Below are positions 1 through 9,091 of a stretch of DNA of 22,149 nt, piece by piece. A model generated the notes under the pieces. That model worked only from the letters and a program-made list of their open reading frames with translations. It made no database searches and was not told the DNA's origin. The position numbers and the translations under genes were made by a program. Origin of the DNA: Phycisphaerae bacterium (lineage in GTDB: Bacteria; Planctomycetota; Phycisphaerae; Tepidisphaerales; Tepidisphaeraceae); contig JAUJNJ010000088.1 of NCBI GenBank assembly GCA_030448225.1, positions 1 through 22,149 of the forward strand, read 5' to 3'. How positions within the stretch are numbered: position 1 is the first letter of the stretch; every line of letters starts with the position of its first letter.

Positions 1-8
1 GCCTCGAC

Positions 9-59
9 GAGCCGCGACCGTGAGGGAGTGGACGGTCCGGTCGCTCACGCTCGCGGCTC
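9..59. repeat. Imperfect inverted repeat (REP-like hairpin)
   Basis: Arms at 9-26 and 42-59 are complementary at 16 of 18 positions, around a 15-nt centre. The left arm reads GAGCCGCGACCGTGAGGG. The core GAGCCGCG also occurs in the hairpin repeats near 10.15 kb and 17.78 kb. It lies downstream of the leftward NADH dehydrogenase gene, so it could act as a transcript-end structure, but no T-tract follows on either strand. From about 60 to 155 I see no gene. Confidence 0.6.
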
Positions 60-155
60 GTTCCGACGCACGCTACACCGACCTGAGAAACGCTCTAGTA
101 TCCTGATCGTTTGGTGTACGCCGGGAAGAGATGCGGCGCCTGCTCCGCGTCCCGT

Positions 156-1520
156 TTACGAGCCGACGTTCACCTTCTCCGGTACCCGCGCGGGCGTCGG
201 CGTGGTTGCTTGTGGGGTGCCACCGCCGCGGCGGCGGGCGGGGTGCTCTTGGCCGAACAGGTCGAGCTTCACGATGTCGTAGGGGAAGAACAGCGCGACG
301 GTCCAGTCGAGGACGATGCGCAGCTTGCGCTCGAAGCGCGGCATCTGCGACAGGTAGTACGTCCGCCAGACCCACCACGCGACGAAGCCGCGGATCTTGA
401 ACCACAGCACCCGGCCGACGCCGTTGTAGTGGCCGAGCGCGGCGAGCGTGCCGAGGTTTTCATACACGAACGGCTTCAGCTCGCCGCCGCCGCGCAGGGC
501 GGTGGTGATGTTGTGGGCCAGCACCTTCGCCTCGCGCAGCGCGTGCTGCGCGAGCTGGGGGTAGGGCTTGCCGGCGGGGTCGGGGATCGACGCGCAGTCG
601 CCGATCGCCCAGACGTCCGGGTTGCTCGTCGAGCGCATCGTGGCGTCGGTGGCGATGCGGCCCTTGCGATCCTTGTCGAGCGGCAGGTCGGCCAGCAGCG
701 GGTTGGGCGCGACGCCGGCCGCGAGGACGATCGTGCCGGCGAGGATCTCCGAGCCGTCCGGCAGCACGACGCCGTCCGGGCGGATTTCCTTCACCGGCGA
801 GTTCGTGCGCACGTGTACGCCGCGCTTCTCGAGAACCTTGCGGGCGTAATCGGCGAGCGTCTCATCCATCTCCGGCAGGATGCGCGGGCCCGCCTCGATG
901 AGGTGAAACTCGGGCGGCCGGCGGCGCGCCCGCGGGTAGGAACGGGCGATGTGGCGGACGAAGCTCGTCAGCTCGCCGACGAGTTCCACGCCGACGAGGC
1001 CCGCGCCGATGATCACGAACGTGAGGACGGCCGGGTCGATCGCGTCGGCGGTCGCGTCGGCGTGCTCGAAGTTGTCGATGACGTGGTTGCGGACGTAGAT
1101 CGCGTCGGCGAGCGTCTTGAACGTCGTCGCGTGTTCCGAGCCGGGGATGATGCGCGTGTTCGTCACGCCGCCGAGGCCGATCACGAGTTGGTCGTAGGGG
1201 ATCTCGATCGCCTCGGACTCGGCGGCGTGGCGGGCGACGACGACCTTCCGCGCGAAGTCGATCCGCTCGACCTCCGCCTCGACGAACCGCGTGCGGTCGA
1301 GCATCCGCCGGATCGGCGTGACCGCGTGCCGCGGGTCGAGCACGCCGGAGCCGGCCTCGAACAGCAGCGGCGTCATCAGGAAGTAGTTGTCGCGGCTGAC
1401 GAGCGTGATGTTGACCGCCGCGTCGCGGCGCCACAGGCGCTCGAGCTTCCGCGCGGTGTACACGCCCCCGAAGCCGCCGCCGAGGATCACGATGTTGGGC
1501 TGAGCCGGAAGAGATTTCAT
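156..1520 (-). CDS. ndh: Type II NADH dehydrogenase (NDH-2), FAD-dependent
   Basis: A non-proton-pumping NADH:quinone oxidoreductase, monotopic on the inner face of the cytoplasmic membrane, that passes electrons from NADH through FAD to the quinone pool. The 454-residue protein has an N-terminal FAD dinucleotide fold (GGGFGG at about 14-19), a second NADH-binding fold (GAGLVGVE at about 172-179) and the flavin-contacting AIGDCA at about 305-310. The following PQLAQHALREA is the usual quinone-site neighbourhood. A tryptophan-rich hydrophobic stretch at about 378-415 fits the C-terminal membrane anchor, and a Pro/Thr-rich tail follows. I chose the ATG at 1520, which has AGGAG 7 nt upstream, rather than the upstream in-frame ATG at 1613, whose 31 extra residues are basic and family-atypical. 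The frame is intact. Confidence 0.93.
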   Translation of the reverse strand: MKSLPAQPNIVILGGGFGGVYTARKLERLWRRDAAVNITLVSRDNYFLMTPLLFEAGSGVLDPRHAVTPIRRMLDRTRFVEAEVERIDFARKVVVARHAAESEAIEIPYDQLVIGLGGVTNTRIIPGSEHATTFKTLADAIYVRNHVIDNFEHADATADAIDPAVLTFVIIGAGLVGVELVGELTSFVRHIARSYPRARRRPPEFHLIEAGPRILPEMDETLADYARKVLEKRGVHVRTNSPVKEIRPDGVVLPDGSEILAGTIVLAAGVAPNPLLADLPLDKDRKGRIATDATMRSTSNPDVWAIGDCASIPDPAGKPYPQLAQHALREAKVLAHNITTALRGGGELKPFVYENLGTLAALGHYNGVGRVLWFKIRGFVAWWVWRTYYLSQMPRFERKLRIVLDWTVALFFPYDIVKLDLFGQEHPARRRGGGTPQATTPTPARVPEKVNVGS

Positions 1521-1619
1521 GGGACTCCTACAGTGAACGCGGCGTCCCCCGCGCCATCCCCTCGTTGCGCGGCCGTGGGAGCAGCCCGGGGCCGGGTGCG
1601 GGCGCCTCTTCATACGCGG

Positions 1620-1952
1620 TCATGTCCCGAACCGGAACTCGTTGCGCGTGGCAATCACCCCGGCACATACGGCGGCCCAAGCGAGCGCGGCGGCCGTCGC
1701 GACATGGTAGAAGGTGGGATCGACGCGATCGTTGAACCGCGCGACAGCGGCCCACGTCAGGACTAATGCAACGAGCGACACGACCAACGTGAGGAGGAGA
1801 CAGGCCAGCGCCTTAAAGAGGTGCCACAGGCGTGACACGGGTTCACGAGCCGGGGGCGAGCGGTACATGATCGTCGCATGGACGGCCGGTGCGGCGGCCG
1901 GGCACGGCAGCGGATGGGGCGGATCGTCGGCTTCGGGTGGGGGCGGTTCCAA
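1620..1952 (-). CDS. Small two-span membrane protein, unknown function
   Basis: I do not recognise this 110-residue protein. It has a proline-rich N-terminus, a long hydrophobic segment at about 45-71 and a second at about 82-102, so a two-span inner-membrane protein is likely. The TTG start at 1952 is preceded by GGAGG with 6 nt spacing and lies 2 nt beyond the reconstructed stop of pdxA (TGA-gc-TTG), which argues for translational coupling. An ATG at 1868 would remove the proline-rich part but has no ribosome site. It sits between pdxA and ndh on the same strand, so one operon is plausible. No link to either pathway is evident. Confidence 0.6.
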   Translation of the reverse strand: MEPPPPEADDPPHPLPCPAAAPAVHATIMYRSPPAREPVSRLWHLFKALACLLLTLVVSLVALVLTWAAVARFNDRVDPTFYHVATAAALAWAAVCAGVIATRNEFRFGT

Positions 1953-1954
1953 GC

Positions 1955-3014
1955 TCAGCCTCCGCCGGCGCTGCCGTCGTCGACGGCACGTGGCTGATGC
2001 TTCGGGGCGTGCTCTTTCGCGTGCTTTCGCACCGCGAGGTCGATCGCCAGTTCGATCGCCGCCCGCATGCTGCCGGGGTTAGCGGCGGTTGCGGCCGACG
2101 ATGTCGAACGCGGTGCCGTGGTCCGGGCTCGTGCGGATGATGGGGAGGCCGAGCGTGAGGTTGACCGCCTGGTCGAAGGCGAGGAGTTTCACCGGGATCA
2201 GGCCCTGGTCGTGGTACATCGCGACGACGGCGTCGTACTTGCCGTCGCGGGCGGCCATGAAGATCGTGTCGGGCGAGTAGGGGCCGCTGGCGTCGATCCC
2301 CTGCTCGCGGGCCATGAAGATCGCGGGGGAGATGATGCGCTCCTCCTCGTCGCCGAACTGCCCGTTCTCGCTCGCGTGCGGGTTGACGCCGCAGACCGCG
2401 ATCCGCGGCTTGGGCGTGTCGAACCACCTCGACCATCGCCTTGTGAATGAGCTCGATCGGCTGGAACACGGCCCCGATGTTCAGCTTGCCCCACAGGCCC
2501 ATGAGTGGGATGTGGACCGTCGCCACGACCTTCAGCGGGCCGCCGGCGAACATCATCGCGAAGCGGCGGGCGCCGGTCCGGTGGGCGAACAGTTCGGTGT
2601 GGCCGGGGTAGCCGTAGCCGGCGAGCTTCCAGCTTTCCTTGGCGATCGGGGCGGTGACGACGGCGTCGACGAGTTTCTTCGCGCGCCTCGATCGCGTCGA
2701 CGCAGAACCGCATGCTCGCCTCGCCGCCGATCTTGCTCGGCGTCTTGATCGTCGAGCCGAGGATCGAGTACTGGTCGTAATCGACGACGACGACATCATG
2801 CGGGTAGTGCTTGAGCCGGCCGTGGTACTGGTCGCGCCACCAGAAGACGTCGAATTCGGCGAGGTCGGCCGCGTAGTGCAGCAGTTCGTTCATCCCGTAG
2901 ATGACGTACCGCGCGTGCCCGCAGCACCAGGTCGGCCAGCGCCTTGACGATCACCTCCGGCCCGATGCCGGCGGGGTCGCCCATGGTGATCGCGATGGTG
3001 GGACGGTAGTCCAT
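1955..3014 (-). CDS. pdxA: 4-hydroxythreonine-4-phosphate dehydrogenase (frameshifted here)
   Basis: PdxA oxidises 4-phosphohydroxy-L-threonine with NAD(P) in the DXP-dependent pyridoxal phosphate pathway. Reading leftward, the pieces are the start [20 protein letters not shown], then a [17 protein letters not shown] block, [11 protein letters not shown], the metal-site [49 protein letters not shown] and [14 protein letters not shown]. These fall in different frames, with shifts near 2917, 2685, 2425 and 2080. The in-frame stop at 2079 is probably false: removing one base near 2080 continues into [20 protein letters not shown], which matches the usual PdxA C-terminus, and ends at 1955. Since every conserved block is present, I take the shifts as sequence errors. 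The ATG at 3014 has no SD and abuts a heptamer repeat arm. Confidence 0.88.
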
Positions 3015-3017
3015 GGA

Positions 3018-3116
3018 GCAGTTGCTAGTCGTCAGAGTTGCCAGTAGAGACGGCTCATCCGGCTCGTCCTCTCGATGCTGCTGCACCTGTCATCCAGCAA
3101 CGAGCAACTGCCGACC
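3018..3116. repeat. Heptamer-arm inverted element, pdxA-ribE gap
   Basis: The left arm (3018-3046) contains the units AGTTGCT and AGTCGTC. The right arm (3091-3116) contains AGCAACG and AGCAACT. GCAGTTGCT at 3018-3026 is the exact complement of 3103-3111, and the outer units pair imperfectly. The arms flank about 44 nt. The left arm ends 3 nt from the pdxA start codon, on the leader side. The same design is seen at 9.0, 15.95 and 16.4 kb. Confidence 0.55.
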
Positions 3117-3125
3117 ATCTTCCGC

Positions 3126-3715
3126 TTACGCCTGCCGCCGTTCAAGGTATGAAACAACGGTCTTGCTGAGGATGTCGGCCTCGAGGTTGAAGGGCCAGCC
3201 GAGGCGCGCTTGCCGAGGCTCGTGAGCGCGAGCGTGGTGGGGATGAGGGCGACCTGGAAGCGGCGGCCGTCGACGGCGGCGATCGTGAGGCTGACGCCGT
3301 CGACGCAGACCGAGCCCTTGGGCGCGAGATACTTCGCCATGCCGGGCGGCGCCTCGAGCGTGAGTCGCCACTCCTCGCCGTTGGCGATCTGCTCGACGAG
3401 CGGGGCGGTGCCGTCGACGTGGCCCTGGACGAAGTGGCCGTCGATGCGGTCTCCCACTCGGAGCGAGCGCTCGACGTGGACCTCGTCGTTCGCCTGGAGC
3501 AGGCCGAGGTTCGTGCGGTCGAGCGTCTCGCGGATCACGTCGAAGCCGATCTGTCCGGGCGCGAGTTCCGCCGCCGTCAGGCAGACGCCGTTGACGGCGA
3601 TGCTCTCGCCGGGCTTCACGTCCTCCCAGGGGACGGCCAGGGTCAGGCGCCGGAAGGCGGGACCCTCGGTGACGCCGATCACGCGCACGGTTCGCTCGAT
3701 GATGCCGGTGAACAT
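3126..3715 (-). CDS. ribE: Riboflavin synthase alpha subunit (one frameshift)
   Basis: The enzyme dismutates two 6,7-dimethyl-8-ribityllumazine molecules to riboflavin. The protein starts MFTGIIE, the family hallmark, and carries two lumazine-binding repeats, recognisable by GESIAVNGVCLTA in the first and GSVCVDGVSLTI in the second. Family motifs GHFVQGHVDG and the C-terminal LGWPFNLEADILSKTVVSYL are both present. The last block lies in another frame, so one indel sits near 3200. The total of about 196 residues fits the family. The ATG at 3715 has a -10-like TACACT (read leftward) 7 nt before it, suggesting a leaderless mRNA. The name follows the common bacterial usage; some genomes use ribC. 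It is upstream of pdxA on the same strand but separated by a repeat element. Confidence 0.92.
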
Positions 3716-3722
3716 CGCCGAG

Positions 3723-3751
3723 AGTGTAGGGGGGTGGGGCGGCGTTTTCAC
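3723..3751 (-). promoter_or_regulatory. Predicted ribE promoter, nearly leaderless
   Basis: Read leftward, GTGAAA (3751-3746) and TACACT (3728-3723) are 17 nt apart. The -10 hexamer ends 7 nt before the ribE ATG, so transcription should begin at or next to the start codon. The -35 match is moderate (4 of 6). Confidence 0.45.
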
Positions 3752-3870
3752 GGGCCGGGGCCGGCGGTGCGTCGGCCGGAGAACGGGGCAATCGGAGCCT
3801 GGGGCGCGGGTTCGGTCGCGGCTGCGATCGGCAATTCCTGCGCGGGCGCGACGGGCCGACGGCCGTGACA

Positions 3871-3898
3871 TTGCCCCGATCGAATCGTTCCGTAGAAT
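3871..3898 (+). promoter_or_regulatory. Predicted glucokinase promoter
   Basis: TTGCCC (3871-3876) and TAGAAT (3893-3898) are separated by 16 nt. The -10 ends 11 nt before the ATG at 3910 and no SD is present, so the leader would be only a few bases. The promoter is divergent from that of ribE. Confidence 0.5.
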
Positions 3899-3909
3899 CC
3901 GCCCCAAGC

Positions 3910-4914
3910 ATGAGCATTCTCGCCGGTGACATTGGGGGGACGAAGTCGAACCTCGGCCTGTTCGAGCGCGAGCGGGGCGCGGGTCGCCTGCGCCTCGTCT
4001 CGGAGGCGTCGTTCCCCACGCACGACTTCAAGACGCCCGAGGCGATGCTCGCGCAGTTCCTCGACGGGCGGGGGTCGGCCAAGGACGTGGAGGGGCTGTG
4101 CCTCGGGCTGGCCGGGCCGGTGGAGGACGGCGTGTGCGTGGCGGAGTGGCTGCCGTGGAAGCGCATCACCGAGCCCGCGGTTGCGGCGGCGAGCGGCATC
4201 GGCCGCGTCTGGTTCATCAACGACCTCGTCGCCACCGCGTACGGCGTGACCGTGCTCCAGGGCGAGCAACTCGTGACGATCAATCGGGGTGAGCCGCGGA
4301 AGCGGCCGAGCAATGTCGCAGTCATCGCGGCCGGCACGGGCCTCGGCGAAGGCGCGCTCGTCGCCGATCGCGACGGTCGGCTTCACGCGGTGGCGTCGGA
4401 GGGGGGACACACGAACTTCGCGCCGCGGACCGACCTCGAGCTCGGCATGTTCCGCTGGCTCGCCGGGCGCGTCCACCCGGTGAACCAAGAGTCGGTGATC
4501 TGCGGCCGGGGGCTGGTCAACCTCTACACCTACCTGAAGTGGCAGGCCGCGGGCGCGCCCAGCCCCGCGCCGCAACTCCCGCCCGACGGCGCCGACGCCG
4601 GCCGCATCGCCAAGGCCGCCGACGAGAAGTCCGACCCGCTGGCCGTCCAGGCGCTCGACGCGTTCATGTCCGCCTACGGCGCGCGGGCCGGGTCGCTGGC
4701 GATGCAGGTGATGGCGACCGGCGGGGTGTTCATCGGCGGCGGCATCGCGCCGAAGAACCTCAAGAAGATCCAGGACGGCACCTTCATGGAGGCGTTCGTC
4801 GACAAGGGCCACGTCTTCCGGCCGATCCTGGAGAAGATCCCCGTCCACGTCGTGATCGAGCAGAAGACCGCGCTGCTCGGCGCGGCCCAGTACGCGATGC
4901 TGCAACTCGGCTGA
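3910..4914 (+). CDS. glk: Glucokinase, Glk family
   Basis: Phosphorylates glucose to glucose-6-phosphate with ATP in the cytoplasm. The 334-residue protein has the N-terminal phosphate loop DIGGTKSNLGLF (about 7-18), the sugar-binding/catalytic FINDL with Asp near 105, the nucleotide-binding AGTGLGEG (about 141-148), the SEGGHTNFAP block (about 163-172) and a C-terminal glycine loop GGVFIGGGIAPK. Length and motif order fit the Glk family (E. coli Glk is 321 residues) rather than ROK kinases. I chose the ATG at 3910 because the 15 residues upstream are not family-like and would overlap the predicted promoter. The frame is intact, unlike the genes on either side. Confidence 0.93.
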   Translation: MSILAGDIGGTKSNLGLFERERGAGRLRLVSEASFPTHDFKTPEAMLAQFLDGRGSAKDVEGLCLGLAGPVEDGVCVAEWLPWKRITEPAVAAASGIGRVWFINDLVATAYGVTVLQGEQLVTINRGEPRKRPSNVAVIAAGTGLGEGALVADRDGRLHAVASEGGHTNFAPRTDLELGMFRWLAGRVHPVNQESVICGRGLVNLYTYLKWQAAGAPSPAPQLPPDGADAGRIAKAADEKSDPLAVQALDAFMSAYGARAGSLAMQVMATGGVFIGGGIAPKNLKKIQDGTFMEAFVDKGHVFRPILEKIPVHVVIEQKTALLGAAQYAMLQLG

Positions 4915-4939
4915 CCGAAGCCACGACAGGGGTGATGGC

Positions 4940-5149
4940 ATGACGCGCGCGACGGGCCACGACGCGGGCAGCGAAGTCACGCCTTCGCCCGCCCCCCAAC
5001 CGCTCGTGCTGCACTACGAAAAGCCGGAGGAGTTTCGCCCGTCGACGCTGGGCCCGCCGGGGCCGATCGCGCGGGCGTTCTGGAGGCTTTGCTTCGGCGC
5101 GGGGCGACTCGTGGCTTCGACGCGTCGGGTCGCACGCGCCGGGAAGTAA
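4940..5149 (+). CDS. Small conserved-looking protein, unknown function
   Basis: A 69-residue protein I cannot assign. It starts at an ATG preceded by AGGGGTG, 25 nt after the glucokinase stop. It contains LVLHYEKPEEF (about 22-32), a proline/glycine stretch and a basic tail with a short hydrophobic part (ARAFWRLCFGAGRLVAS). Short planctomycete proteins with a similar 'hydrophobic-Y-x-x-P' opening are familiar, but I know no function. It may ride on the glk transcript. Confidence 0.45.
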   Translation: MTRATGHDAGSEVTPSPAPQPLVLHYEKPEEFRPSTLGPPGPIARAFWRLCFGAGRLVASTRRVARAGK

Positions 5150-5440
5150 CACCGTGGGGAGGGACGGGGCGGTAATTCCTCGCTCCGCGACTCGTATGGC
5201 GGGGGAAGCGCGGCTCTACGAGCGGCGGCTAAACAACTTTCGCAAATCCCATCTAATCGGTGCCACGATGCGGGCGTGCAATGGGCGCGGGGGCGATTCG
5301 AACATGCGAGCGCCGCGCACTCTCAAGGCAGCCCGGCATCCCAAATCATGTCAGAACCCCACGCGAGGGCGGCGCGGTGGGCGCTTGCGGTATGGCCGCG
5401 TGAGATCGCTGAGTTCCCGCAGATCGAAGCCGAAGCCGAA
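5150..5440. other. Gene-free gap with a possible long stem
   Basis: Between the small + strand gene and the convergent response regulator I see no coding signal. The ends of 5267-5340 are partly complementary: GATGC, GGGC and TGC pair with GCA, GCCC and GCATC around one bulge. Inside lies a shorter GCGCGG/CCGCGC hairpin with a TTCGAAT loop on the minus strand. It resembles a tRNA T-loop but does not fold as a tRNA. A two-way terminator or a structured RNA is possible. Confidence 0.3.
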
Positions 5441-6951
<1,511 letters not shown>

Positions 6952-7055
6952 TTCCGCCCCCGGGAGTGAGGCGGGTATCATCTGGGCGAAGAGAATATCG
7001 GACGCGACGGCCGCGCCGGGTGCGGCGGGTCGGCTTCCGCGGAAGGTGAGCGTTC

Positions 7056-8194
7056 ATGCTGGGTTGGCGTTCCAAAGGAAGTGAAGCCGGACGAGTACCG
7101 CGTCGGCATGATGCCGGTCGGGGCCGAGACGCTCGTGCGGGCGGGGCACGAGGTGATGGTCGAGGCGGGGGCGGGGCTGGCGAGCGGGTTCCCGGACGAC
7201 CTCTACGCCGCCCCCGACGCGGCGATCGTGCCGTCGGCCGAGGAGGTGCACGCGCGGGGCGGAGATGATCGTGAAGGTGAAGGAGCCGCAGCCGGCGGAG
7301 ATCGCTGCTACCGCAAGGGGCAGATCGTCTTCACGTACTTCCACTTCGCCGCCGACCGCGAGCTGACGCTCGGGTGCGTGGAGAGCGGGATCGTGGCCGT
7401 CGCGTACGAGACGATCAAGGACCGCAGGGGACGCTGCCGCTGCTGACCCCGATGAGCGAGATCGCCGGCAAGATGAGCATCCAGGAGGGGGCGAAGTACC
7501 TCGAGAAGCCGATGATGGGCCGCGGCATCCTGCTCGGCGGGGTGCCGGGCGTGGCGCGCATTGCACGGTGGTGCTCGGGGCGGGCGTCGTCGGCACGAAC
7601 GCCGCGAAGGTGGCGGCGAGAGCGGCGAACGTCTGGCTGATGGACATCAACTTCGAGCGCCTCCGCTACCTCGACGACGTGATGCCCGCCAACGTCCACA
7701 CCGTCTACAGCGACATCCACACGATCCGCGAGCACCTGCTCCGGCCGCCGACCTCGTCGTGGGCGCCGTGCTGATCCCCGGCGCGACGCTCCGGCTCGTC
7801 ACCGCGAGAACCTCAAGGACATGAAGAATCGCAGCGTGATCGTCGACGTCGCCATCGACCAGGGCGGCTGCTTGAGACGAGCCGGCCGACGACGCACCAG
7901 AACCTGATGCATGTCGTCGAGGGCGTCGTCCACTACTGCGTGACGAACATGCCCGGCGCCGTCGGCCGCACCAGCACGATCGCCTTCTGCAATGCGACGA
8001 TGCCGTACGCGCGAAACTGGCCAGCAAGGGTATCGCCCAGGCCGCGAACGACGACCCCGGGCTGGCGGAGGGATCAACCTCGTAGAGTCATGGTGACGAC
8101 GGAGGCCGTCGCGGCGTCAGGGTTGCCGTATTGCCCGCTCGGGAGCGGGAAGCAGGCATCGCGCGCGCAGGTGCGTCACGACCGGTTTGCGTAG
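7056..8194 (+). CDS. ald: Alanine dehydrogenase (frameshifted)
   Basis: NAD-dependent, reversible oxidative deamination of L-alanine to pyruvate and ammonia. Blocks found across frames: [27 protein letters not shown] (substrate Lys), FTYFHFA (catalytic His), [33 protein letters not shown], the NAD fold [27 protein letters not shown] [20 protein letters not shown]-like [19 protein letters not shown], and [13 protein letters not shown] start at the ATG at 7056, preceded by AAGGTGAG; removing one base near 7065 gives MLVGVPKE, the family N-terminus. There are about seven indels. The stop at 8094-8096 in one frame is probably false, because [16 protein letters not shown] in another frame matches the usual Ald C-terminus; that frame stops at 8194. 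The last 17 residues look like intergenic sequence read in frame, so the true stop may be earlier. Confidence 0.88.
8134..8149. repeat. 7-2-7 hairpin near the ald 3' end
   Basis: CCCGCTC-GG-GAGCGGG is a perfect 7-bp stem with a 2-nt centre, at or just after the expected end of alanine dehydrogenase. The same geometry recurs at 8.2, 10.15, 17.78 and 21.86 kb. It could be a transcript-end hairpin, though there is no T-tract. Confidence 0.5.
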
Positions 8195-8286
8195 ATGCGA
8201 CGCCTGCGTCGCGGTCGACCTGCAGCGGCGAATCTCGTGATCCGTGGCCGCCGCGTGCGCGCCCGCCGCGACGCAGGCGTCGCATC
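8194..8286. repeat. Paired palindromes forming a 21-bp perfect inverted repeat
   Basis: 8194-8214 and 8266-8286 are exact complements over 21 nt, separated by 51 nt. Each arm is also a hairpin in its own right: GCGACGC-CT-GCGTCGC on the left and GCGACGC-AG-GCGTCGC on the right. This nested layout is that of paired REP elements (BIME) or a small MITE. It lies between alanine dehydrogenase and a zinc-ribbon remnant. No target-site duplication is obvious. Confidence 0.85.
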
Positions 8287-8376
8287 ATCGTCGTGGCGGG
8301 TCGCATATTCGCTCACGACGTTGCGCACGGCGCGCTCTCCAGGCGGCCATGAACGGAGAGTCCGGCAGGATGTCTG

Positions 8377-8652
8377 ATGGGCGTCTCCAGACCAGATGAT
8401 CGTCCCCAGACGCTGTGGATGCTTGCGACCTTTGCCGCAGGGCTGATGCTCGTCATCGCGCGTGGACGGTCGTTCACACGCGCCATCCGTCAACTGTGGC
8501 GCAGATCGACCAGGGACGAAGGTGCTCTGCACGCGCGGTGCGGGTACGACATCCGTGCTGCGGTCGAACGCTGCCGGAGTGTGGCAGAGCCGATCCCGGC
8601 CGAACTTTTGACGGCCTGGCATTCCGGCGGTTGGCCGGCCGGTCGCCGCTGA
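8377..8652 (+). CDS. Small protein with C-terminal zinc ribbon (frameshifted or remnant)
   Basis: The readable frame gives one hydrophobic segment (LWMLATFAAGLMLVIA, about 13-28), a basic linker and CGYDIRAAVERC, followed by PIPAELL. Moving between frames around 8528-8590 restores a first Cys (8528-8530) and CPECG, giving the C-x-x-CGYD-x-R ... RCPECG zinc ribbon seen at the C-terminus of many short planctomycete membrane proteins. At least two indels are needed. The start is uncertain; I give the ATG at 8377, which has no clear SD, and part of the protein may lie upstream in the repeat-bearing gap 8287-8376. The function of the family is unknown to me. Confidence 0.5.
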   Translation: MGVSRPDDRPQTLWMLATFAAGLMLVIARGRSFTRAIRQLWRRSTRDEGALHARCGYDIRAAVERCRSVAEPIPAELLTAWHSGGWPAGRR

Positions 8653-8660
8653 TCTAGAAT
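8631..8660 (+). promoter_or_regulatory. Predicted promoter of the TPR gene
   Basis: TTGGCC (8631-8636) and TAGAAT (8655-8660) are 18 nt apart. The -10 ends 9 nt before the ATG at 8670 and no SD lies between, again suggesting a very short or absent leader. Confidence 0.45.
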
Positions 8661-8669
8661 GCCCGCGTC

Positions 8670-9068
8670 ATGGAAGAGACCGCCCCCGAGTCCCGCCGGG
8701 AGCCCCGCATGCAGCAGCTCCGCAAGATGTTGGAGCGCCAGCCCGACGACCCGTTCCTGCTCTACGGCCTGGCGATGGAGTCTCAAGAAGGCCGGCGACG
8801 CTGCCCGCGCGCTCGAGTACTTCGACCGCACGATCGCGAAGGACGCCGGCTACTGCTACGCGTACTACCAGCGCGGCCTCGTCCTGGAATCCGAGGGCGA
8901 TGGAGGCCGCGAAGCGCGCATACCGCGAGGATCGACGCCGCGATCAAGAAGGGCGACGCCCACGCCCGGGGCGAGATCGAGGCGGCGGGCGAGGATCGAG
9001 CAGGGATCGTGGCAGTGGTCAGTGGCGCGACCAGTGGCCGGGATGGGAAATCCGTCAGTTCACGCTGA
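8670..9068 (+). CDS. Small tetratricopeptide-repeat protein (frameshifted)
   Basis: About 110-130 residues with TPR character: MLERQPDDPFLLYGLAMES, then KKAGDAARALEYFDRTIAKDAGYCYAYYQRGLVLE split over two frames, then RAYREGIDAAIKKGDAHARGEIEAA. This gives roughly two TPR units, fitting a small protein-protein adaptor. Indels lie near 8785, 8905 and 8930. The ATG at 8670 follows a TAGAAT hexamer by 9 nt. The only nearby stop (9066-9068) lies inside the heptamer element, so the last 25 or so residues (Val/Ser/Gly-rich) are repeat sequence read as protein. The true end may be near 9005. A metallophosphoesterase follows. Confidence 0.65.
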   Translation: MEETAPESRREPRMQQLRKMLERQPDDPFLLYGLAMESQEGRRRCPRARVLRPHDREGRRLLLRVLPARPRPGIRGRWRPRSAHTARIDAAIKKGDAHARGEIEAAGEDRAGIVAVVSGATSGRDGKSVSSR

Positions 9069-9083
9069 CCGCCGACCACTCAC
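9011..9083. repeat. Heptamer-arm inverted element, TPR-phosphoesterase gap
   Basis: The left side has AGTGGTC then AGTGGCG (9014-9027) and a further AGTGGCC at 9033-9039. The right side has GCTGACC, GCCGACC and ACTCACC units (9064-9083). AGTGGTC at 9014-9020 is the exact complement of GACCACT at 9074-9080; other units pair only partly, so this is the weakest of the four copies. It ends about 8 nt before the phosphoesterase ATG. Confidence 0.45.
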
Positions 9084-9091
9084 CCCCGCTC

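Noticed and set aside
111..1766. A 551-residue + strand open frame
   Set aside because: It is antisense to NADH dehydrogenase, very rich in Arg/Ala/Asp/Val as expected from GC-rich complementary frames, and shows no domain.
3748..4980. A 410-residue minus frame opposite glucokinase
   Set aside because: It is the complement of a clear glk gene, with low-complexity composition and no motif.
5283..5345. Possible tRNA on the minus strand (TTCGAAT loop)
   Set aside because: The 5-bp T-stem does not form, no matching 7-bp acceptor stem exists at the right distance and no anticodon arm is visible.
6952..7055. A sigma-54 promoter between the response regulator and ald
   Set aside because: No GG-N10-GC pair with acceptable flanking bases was found, and the region may contain indels.
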